Shown: one piece after another, positions 56,871 through 64,000 of the stretch | Position numbering within the stretch: the stretch's first letter is position 1 | Layout: each line of letters opens with the position of its first letter | Origin: Aquilaria yunnanensis | Taxonomy: Eukaryota > Streptophyta > Magnoliopsida > Malvales > Thymelaeaceae | Direction: 5' to 3' | DNA: 64,000 nt | Assembly (NCBI GenBank): GCA_039654915.1 | Contig: CM077599.1 | Coordinates: 70,524,001-70,588,000, forward strand | The notes under the pieces: generated by a model | What the model saw: only the letters and a program-made list of their open reading frames with translations | Told to the model about the DNA's origin: nothing | The model's database searches: none | Position numbers and translations under genes: made by a program

Positions 56871-57504
56871 TGTGTATATGTTAGGGTTGTGGGGGGTTTA
56901 TATGTTTTTGGGTGAGGGTGCTGTATGTAGGGTCAGATCTTGTGGGCTGTTGCTGGATAAGAATGGTGGTGTAGGGTGGATGAATTGGTTATATGTATGT
57001 TCCATTTTGGACCTTTAGCTTTTAATGTGTTTCATTATGGACCCTAATTTTTGTATCATTCCTGTAATTGCACCCAACGTTTTTAATGTGTTTCATTTCA
57101 GACCCTATTTTTATGTGGTGATTTCATACTTAACACCAACTTGATATAACAAATGTAATTTGTAGCCCTCAACTTTAGCACATTTTCATTATTTGTAGGA
57201 TGCTTCTGCGATGTCCCCATAGAATGAAAATTTGTGATGATAGAACAAAGTGAGAAAGACATAATTTCATATAATTAGGAATGATTATAGATATATCAAG
57301 TGTCTGATTCTAACTTCTAAACAACCACATCATCTCACAACCCAAAAAACATCAACTTGAACCTCATTGAACACTATTACATCATTCCACAACCAAAACA
57401 ACGTCATCTGTACTGTACTAAAAAACAAGTCCTTAGAATTGTACTAAACAAACCACAGCTTCTTCAGACAAAACATAATTCCTAAATATGTCACACATTC
57501 TAAG

Positions 57505-60500
57505 CTAAAGAGCCCATCCCTTTGGCTGCTGCCTCCTTTCTTGGTCAGCCCCTTTTTTGTCTAATTGAAGGGACCACATTGTTGTTGAGTCTAAGGAATT
57601 CAGAACCAGTTGACTGACCAATTGGCTGAGATTGTGCTCTAGTGTCATTCTGTTCCTGAATAACCCCAGTGTTCCTTGTCTCTGCTGGTTGGCTGCTTGT
57701 GTTCCTTCGAGTCCACAATTCATACAAAGTGTATGTTGTGACAGTTGATCTTTTTCAAACCAAAACAGTATAGGGAATTACATTGTACCTGAAGTTTCTT
57801 CCTTCTTTCACCTTTGGTTCCTGTCACCTTTGTTCCCTCTCCTCGTTTGCATGTCCTTTTCGTATGAACCTCTTCTCTGCAAACACAACAATGCATTTTC
57901 ATACCAAATCTTCGCATCTTAGTTGCATTTTCACATTCACCTTCTTCCTTCCTCCTCTTCTTCTGCTTCTTGCCTCTGTTAATCTTTCCCAATTGAGGGG
58001 GTTTGATAAGGTTATAGTGCTCATCCTGCCACTGCTCCATACTAGTTATAGGATTTATTACATGTGCATAAATCCTTGCACATGTCTGTTTTTTATAGCA
58101 TGAATGAACATAGTCCTCTATTCTCGCTCTGTTGTTTCCAATGGCAAAGCAAACATGTGCACATGGAATCCATTCAACTGCCACTTTCTGCAACTACAAG
58201 TGTGATTTGCCAGGTCAACCACAAACTGCCCATTAGGTATGCTAACTTGGCACTGTGATCCTCCAGAACCCACAGGGATACACCAACCAAAATGTTCCAT
58301 TGACTTATTTAACTTTTTGACTATCCTTGGACACACAACCCCTATATAACTCTCTACTGCCTTCCTTCTATTTGCAATCCTTACCATTAATTTGGTTCTA
58401 ACAATCTCTAGCATTGTTAAAATTGGTTTGTCCCTAGCATCTAAGATAAATCTGTTAAAATACTCACAGATATTATTTAGGAGGATATCACACTTACAAT
58501 ACTCTCTGAAATGTGCCCTTGACCAGTGTTTTGGAGGAACAAAAGTCAACCATTTCCAAGCATTCTCATCCGCTACCTTAATCCTTTCCATATACATGTT
58601 GAACTCTGCCACATAACTACTTCTTGCTGCCGACCAAACCAACTCTTTTAGCACTCCTCCAGGGTGGACACTCTTGAAGTTGTTATAGAGATATCGTATA
58701 CAGAATCTGTGCTCTGCTTCAGGAAACAACCCATGCACTGTTGGAAGTAATCCCTACATTAAAAAAAATGCCATAATAAATATTAGAGGAAGTGATATAA
58801 GCAATCCATATATAACATTACCAAGCTTTTACCTTTTGTTTATCAGAAGTGATGGTCCAGTCTCTGCTATTTGCTTGGCCTATACCCAATTTCTCACCCA
58901 ACAGACCAAGGAACCAATACCATGAATCATATGACTCAACCTCCACCCTAGCATAGGTTATTGGGAAGATGCAATCATTTGCATCCAAACCAACAACAGC
59001 AAGAAGTTGACCCCCATAATGACCTTTGAGAAAACAGCCATCCACACCAATTATAGGCCTGCATCCAGCAAGGAACCCTTCTTTACATGCCTCCAGACAT
59101 ATGAACACCCTCTGAAATACTAAATTTTCAAGATGCAGCTTGAACATACTTCCAAGATTAGTCCTTCTGAGCTCACCTCCATAATCAGCTAACTTGGAAA
59201 ATTGTATTCTTTCATCACCTCTTATAATCTGAAGCGCCTTCTTAATCCCTCTCCATACTTTTTTCCTAGGGACATCTAAGTTGAAATCCCTCTTAATCTA
59301 ATCCCTCAGTGCTGTTATGGAAATATTAAGGTCAAACCTTATGTTTTTGAGATATGTCTGAGCAATCCAGCCAAACTTGGTATGCTTAGACTTAAAGACC
59401 TTGATGCAACTGTGGTCACTAATGTATGTTTTTATTTGCACCATGCCACCCTCAACAGGTGTAGCATATAATGTCCAAGGACACCCCTCTGCACATTTGG
59501 CCCTTAGCCTACGTTTCTCACTCTTCACAACCCTTACATCACACTTTGACTTAATTCCATAAGCCCATATTGCTTTTTTCAACACATTAAAGGACGTGAA
59601 CTTTTGACTCAAAAGGAACTTTGGGTCACTTATGTTAGAGCTCTCATTGAAACTTGGGTACCTATCACCTTCATCACTATCTGAGTATATACTTTGCAAA
59701 TCATCAAAGTCCAAATCTTCCTCAGACTCTAATTCATATGTAAAGCCCATACATGAATTCTTCCCTTTACCATTTTCCACCCTAGTTCCTCGAATATGAT
59801 CACCCATGTCATTATCTTCCTGTCCAATGTCATTGTCTGACTCCTCAAACTCTATCTCACAACTTTCTGTTCCAGAATTAGGCTCATAGTCTGCATCCTC
59901 TGTGGTTGCTTCACTATTATCCCCTTCATCAGCCCTATTGCTACTACCCACTGGGGTAGTCTCTGATCTTTCCATTTCCTCATCTTCAGCCTCATCATTG
60001 ACTTCAACATTCTCACATCCTACCTCATGCTCATCTTCCACCTCAACATTCTCAGCTACCACATTTACTTCAGCATTTACATTACCCTCCTCAACATCTC
60101 TTGCCAACATTTGCTCTTCATTCTCCTCTACAACCCACCTCAGTGCTTTTTTTTGGCTACTTTCACATTTTTCTTTGCTTACAGATGTACCACATTTCTT
60201 TCTTGATTGTAGACAACTTTCATCACCCTCTTCAACAATTTCTTCTATGACAGCCTTTTTATGACTAATATCTTCTTTAATTTTCCTTAGAAATGCCAAC
60301 TCATCCTTAATCATCTCTGTTTTACTCTTTATCACAATGTATATTTCAATAACAGGATTCTCAGGCAAGCAAAGCCTCATCATCTGCATCACATCAGCCT
60401 CATCTTTCAAAGGGATTAAACCATCATCAAGAGGCATCCTTGGATATAACCAGAAGTAATCCATGTACCCTGAGTAACCCAACTCCTCCACCATTTTTTC

Positions 60501-60625
60501 CAACTCTATTAGACTAAACCTATCAAATTGACAATAGTCCCAGTAGTTAACAGAACCCTAAATGTAGGCTTTCCATGGTAACTTCCCAAAAAATCCCCCA
60601 TGGTACATTTTCACAGTGAAATAAC
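57505..60625 (-). pseudogene. MULE (MuDR-type) transposase, disrupted
   Basis: Exon 1 runs from about 60620 to 58833, a 79-bp intron spans 58832-58754, exon 2 runs 58753-57789, and a probable last exon lies near 57730-57505. It has a PB1-like start (TVKMYHGGFFG), a long acidic segment, a MuDR N-terminal zinc region (KFTSFNVLKKAIWAYGIKSK, then CAEGCPWTLYA), and a DDE core. D1 is in VDGCFLKG, D2 in TSDKQK|G, whose motif the intron splits exactly, and the Glu is in NNICEYFNRF. A SWIM finger (CSCRKW) and a C-terminal knuckle (CCVC, then KRTC) follow. Breaks: TAG at 60558-60560, TAG at 59298-59300, and a one-base deletion within the SWIM finger at about 58166-58170. All three catalytic residues survive, so decay is light. 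Confidence 0.88.
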
Positions 60626-61185
60626 CATCACCAGGTCCTGCAAATGGAAAATACTATTTATATTAATCACCAATATTTTATATTCCACCCATCCATTCTC
60701 ACATAATTCTATATTCTCCTATGGTCCCCATTTGGTCCCTCTTCCCCTACAGATACACACACACACCACTCACACATACGACACACATATACCACCCACG
60801 TACCCCACCATGCCTTTTACTTCCCCAACGCCGCCACACATCTACATTCAACTCTAAAATATTCTTTATCGCTTAATCATAAAAGCATATAGACTTACTG
60901 TACTGTGGGTAGACTTCATTCGCATCTCTCTTCACTTTCCCTGCTACCATTCTTTTCGGGAATCTCTTATCTTTTTTTGATTATCTACTATTTTCCCCTT
61001 TCTCGGCTTCGTGATTCCAAATATTCTATTCTTCATGTGATGTCAGATCTTTTTTTCTCGTTCTCAAACCCTATTTCTCTTTCGTTCTGTTCTCTCTCCA
61101 CTGTCTCTACTATGCTCAGATAACTGATGAATGTCTCTCTTTTTCCATTTTTTTCATCTCCAAAATTAATGACTGGTGTGTTTAC

Positions 61186-61379
61186 TGGGCCAGCGTGGAC
61201 ATTTTGGTGCCACATAAGTATTAATGTGGCGTTCACCGTCCATTTAGATGAGTTCCGTCCACGTAGGGGTTGAAACGAAACATTTTAATCGGGTTAGGGA
61301 CACGCAACGAACAAAGTGAAGGGTAGGATTAGAACAGAAACAATAATTAAAGGTTAGGGGTAGCACGTGCAATTTACCC
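61186..61379 (-). repeat. MULE right terminal inverted repeat
   Basis: Inverse of 56002-56195. It presumably drives the minus-strand transposase, which starts about 560 bp inside. The short open frame overlapping it on the minus strand is not a gene. Confidence 0.95.
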
Positions 61380-61389
61380 TACATATTGA

Positions 61390-62905
61390 TCATGCAATTC
61401 AATCTTTTTACCAACAACTATTTAATATTGTTATTACTAAACAAATGAGTATTAATTACCTCTTGAAAAACTTGTTAGTTAGATGAAAAAGCAAGAAAGA
61501 GGCTTTTAGGCCTATGTGATGCAAAAAATCACTAGGTTGTGGATACACAATATCAACTAATTCTAATTGTATATATAATGATTTTATTCCTTTGTTTCTA
61601 TTCCTTTATTTTTCTATAACAAAAATACACTCATACTATCTTGTATTTATATCTTATTTATATTATTGGTTACGAATTTGTGCTTTTTCTGTATAATTAT
61701 TTCAGTTAATTTTTCACATTATTTTAGATATGGTTAAGTGACATTTATTATGTTATTCTTAATTTTAATGCATTGATGTTTTTGTTCTTTGTTTAGTGAA
61801 AAAAAAAATTTAATCTATTTTTACAATTTGCATTTCCCTTTTCATTCTTTTTTCTATTAATAATTAAGCCAATTAACTTTTTAATAAGTAAATATTTATG
61901 TTTTTTTTAAACAAAAATAAAAACTGTAAAATATTTTTTAAAATCTTAATCAAACAAACTCTGAAGGACTTTAACTATGATTTGGTACTTTGACCCTGAA
62001 GGAATTTAACTATGAAGAATTTTTTTTCCTAAACCTTGAAAGACTTTAACTATGATTTGGTACTTTGTTGTTAGTACAAGTTTCATCAATATTTCTCTCT
62101 CTCTCACACACAATACAATTAAAGTATATAAACCATTAACCTGTATATTGTACAGGCAAAAAAATTAATAGTATAAGAATCCATAATCTACTAAGACGAA
62201 ATAAGAGCATGCTAACCTTAATTGAGAAGTTCTATGAAAAAAATATGAATGAAAAAGAAAAACCACTAGTAGGAAATTGCGTTATTTGCATCTTGATCAA
62301 GATTCAAAATTAATGAAATAAGATTAATCGTGACTCATTACCATCATTATAGTATATGAGATATTACAATCTAAGTTACATAATTTTTTTTATTTTTTGT
62401 CATTGCTAGCACTCTTTCGCTCTCATTTTAAAAAGTAGTATTTCTCGTTCTCATTCTCGCTTTTGAAACGTTTTATGTCATTTAGACAAACAAGGAGGGT
62501 TATATTTTAGGTCTAAATGACTTCAGCAATCTTGGAAATTTTTTTCCTAACTGTCTCAAAGTGACATGAATTTAAAAATTTACTACCCGTAAAAACAAAC
62601 TTTATCGTGAAAATTCACTTTTATAACTATAATTTCTTCTAGAAACAGACCAGCTTTTGAGTTGTAAACTTTAGGATAGGATAATTGAAAAGTCCAATAT
62701 CATTCGGTCGATTATTGATCTTTCTCCTCCCTTTTTTTTTTTTTTTTGTAATTTGGTTTTTCTGGTGTTCAGATTCATCGAATTGGGGCCAAATCGAAGT
62801 GAAACTGAACGAAATTAACTCAGTTCAATACCTTTTCAGACCAAAATACCTAAATAGTACTCGTAGTAAGTTAAAAAACTGCAAAACATAAAACAACAAA
62901 TAATC
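61390..62905. other. AT-rich stretch with a small direct repeat
   Basis: No gene seen. The phrase GACTTTAACTATGATTTGGT recurs at about 61968 and 62042, with a third partial copy (GGAATTTAACTATGA) between. A CT/CA microsatellite-like run lies at 62094-62110 and a poly-T run at 62731-62747. Confidence 0.5.
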
Positions 62906-63622
62906 GGAAAAAGTACCAAATATTACACTATAGTTTGATTCATGGACTAGATTGCTCAATGTAGTTTTTCCTGGGTTTGATTTATAGTTTGGGATCAAAT
63001 TGGACTGCCATTAAGGTAAACATAGAAATTGTTTGTTTTAAAATCTTGAGGTACTAATACAACTTTTAACAAAACTTCAAAAATTTTGTATAGTTTACCA
63101 TTTTCATGTTCTTTTTTTTGTGTGCCAACCACTGCATTAGTTGTCATCGAATATGCCACTAGCAGGCGAAGGTGATGCTAGAGCAGCTAGTATTGGACAT
63201 CACTATTTGTAACAGAACAATTGTCATACCTAGAATCTGGTGAAAAAAATACATTAGTATTGAATGAGTTGATTTCATTTTATCATAATTTGAGTTATCT
63301 GTAGCATTGACATACGGTGACTAATTTGAATATCATTTATGGAGGAACCCAGTGGTGGATCAGGTGATGGATGGTAGTAGCTATCACACAAAAAAATAAA
63401 ATGGTAAACTACACAATATTTCTAAAGTTCATTAAAAGTTACATAAGTATCATAGAATTTCAAAACCAACAACTACCCGTATTTATCGTTAGGTTTTTAA
63501 CGGTTAATGATATATTTGGTCCCAAACTATAACCTTAGTGGCCATACTGGAATCAGATAAAACCATAATGGGCAATCTAGCATGAGAGACAAATTATAGT
63601 GGAAAACCTTTGGTACTTTTAC
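62906..63622. mobile_element. Foldback element, about 0.7 kb
   Basis: Left-arm phrases AAAAAGTACCAAA, CTAGATTGCTCAATG and TATAGTTTGGGATCAAAT pair with right-arm inverses (ATTTGGTCCCAAACTATA, GGGCAATCTAG, TTTGGTACTTTT). The centre (63100-63400) has a GC-richer patch without coding. Confidence 0.65.
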
Positions 63623-63837
63623 CTAAATAATCAGATCATAGATTTTCATATGACAAACATGTCTCTAGATATTTGATAAGAAAAAAAAGTTATATTAGAA
63701 GAGTCAAATATACACCTACATTAACAAAAATTCATTGTTAAAAATAAAAAATCTCAGCTGTATTGCTTTCTTTCTCCACTGATATTGTTCTCATTTGTGC
63801 AAAATCTCAAACAGTAAAATTTCACTCCACCTTCCCT

Positions 63838-64000
63838 AGGAATGGCAAACGGGTGGGTCGGGTCAAATTTAAAACAAGTCATTCAGATTCAAGTTTAATT
63901 TGGTTATTAAAATTTTGTGTCCAGTTTGGGTTCAGATTGGTTCTAGGTTAAATGGATTACTAGTTTGAGTTAGGTTGAGTCAAGTTTATTTTGACTTGGG
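63838..64000. mobile_element. Start of a hAT-like MITE, cut by the window end
   Basis: It begins AGGAATGGCAAACGGGTGGG and continues with GGGTC, GGTTCAG and GGTTGAGTCAAG phrases typical of the left arm of plant hAT-derived MITEs. The other arm lies outside the window. Confidence 0.45.

Larger units (their letters stand above)
56002..61379. mobile_element. Complete Mutator-like element (MULE), 5378 bp
   Basis: Terminal inverted repeats of 194 bp (56002-56195 and 61186-61379) start GGGTAAATTGCACG and end at TCCACGCTGGCCCA. They are about 90% identical by eye, and nearly all differences are transitions. The flanks are an identical 10-mer, TACATATTGA (55992-56001 and 61380-61389), a proper MULE target duplication. 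Inside are a minus-strand transposase and a convergent plus-strand two-exon gene. Confidence 0.95.

Noticed and set aside
59298..60503. An intact 401-residue gene with an acidic domain
   Set aside because: The frame is the N-terminal half of the MULE transposase; it ends at a premature TAG and the domain order continues in frame after it.
60730..60800. CA-rich tract inside the MULE as a telomere-like or satellite repeat
   Set aside because: Irregular ACACAC and CCACC mixture, too short and without a constant unit.
61033..61236. Short minus-strand gene
   Set aside because: It overlaps the MULE right terminal repeat and has no recognisable protein content.
1..64000. tRNA, rRNA or organelle-derived insertions
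   Set aside because: I saw no cloverleaf with conserved A/B boxes, no rRNA stretches and no chloroplast or mitochondrial gene sequence. A tRNA scan and an organelle search would settle it.

Overview
The window is nuclear DNA from a flowering plant, most likely a eudicot: it is strongly AT-rich, its genes have GT-AG introns and plant-only families (GRAS, small GRF zinc-finger proteins), and it is packed with plant-type transposons (L1-type LINEs, a Copia element with an initiator-Met-tRNA primer site, hAT, Mutator-like, Stowaway-like and foldback elements). The species cannot be named from sequence alone. Only one gene looks fully intact as a host gene: a GRAS transcription regulator of the LISCL/SCL14 type at 45279-47642. 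Almost everything else is transposon or transposon-derived, so this is a repeat-rich interval around one conserved gene.

Layout. 1-3.5 kb: non-coding, the second half resembling a Ty3-type LTR. 3.5-5.4 kb: minus-strand LINE fragment, abutting a small hAT-like element (5.4-6.1 kb). 6-11.9 kb: AT-rich sequence with MITE families, two local tandem duplications and a 1.4 kb foldback. 11.9-17.15 kb: decayed plus-strand LINE, split by a nested MITE. 17.2-22.6 kb: foldback element, then a nine-exon gene of an unnamed plant family (basic N-terminus, conserved helical domain, acidic repeat region) that is cut off at its 3' end. Its introns are filled with one T-rich repeat motif. 25.1-29.1 kb: MITE pair, EF-hand gene fragment interrupted by a Copia LTR, and a Copia gag-pol remnant with its gag zinc-knuckle segment present a second time after integrase. 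29.1-31.4 kb: Ty3-like non-coding sequence and an antisense coiled-coil ORF. 34-36.4 kb: MITEs and unidentified fragments. 36.7-42.9 kb: candidate Helitron with a nested element. 43-44.7 kb: foldback and MITE. 44.8-47.9 kb: GRAS gene. 48.5-49.1 kb: foldback. 49.4-52.6 kb: complete hAT element with a perfect 8-bp target duplication but a dead transposase. 54.9-55.8 kb: 0.5-kb tandem duplication. 56.0-61.4 kb: a complete 5.4-kb Mutator-like element with 194-bp inverted repeats, a 10-bp target duplication and two convergent genes.

Most notable: (1) one gene whose separate introns (2, 4, 5, 6, 8, 9) all carry the same TTTGTTCTTTTA-type motif, expanded in intron 2 into a roughly 90-bp minisatellite rich in 3' splice-site look-alikes, plus a GA in place of GT at one donor; (2) a Mutator-like element carrying, opposite its transposase, a small two-exon gene for a GRF zinc finger with a C-terminal membrane anchor, an arrangement like mudrA/mudrB of maize; (3) a scrambled Copia with a duplicated gag zinc knuckle. 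Splice sites and gene models were worked out by eye; no database search was possible.
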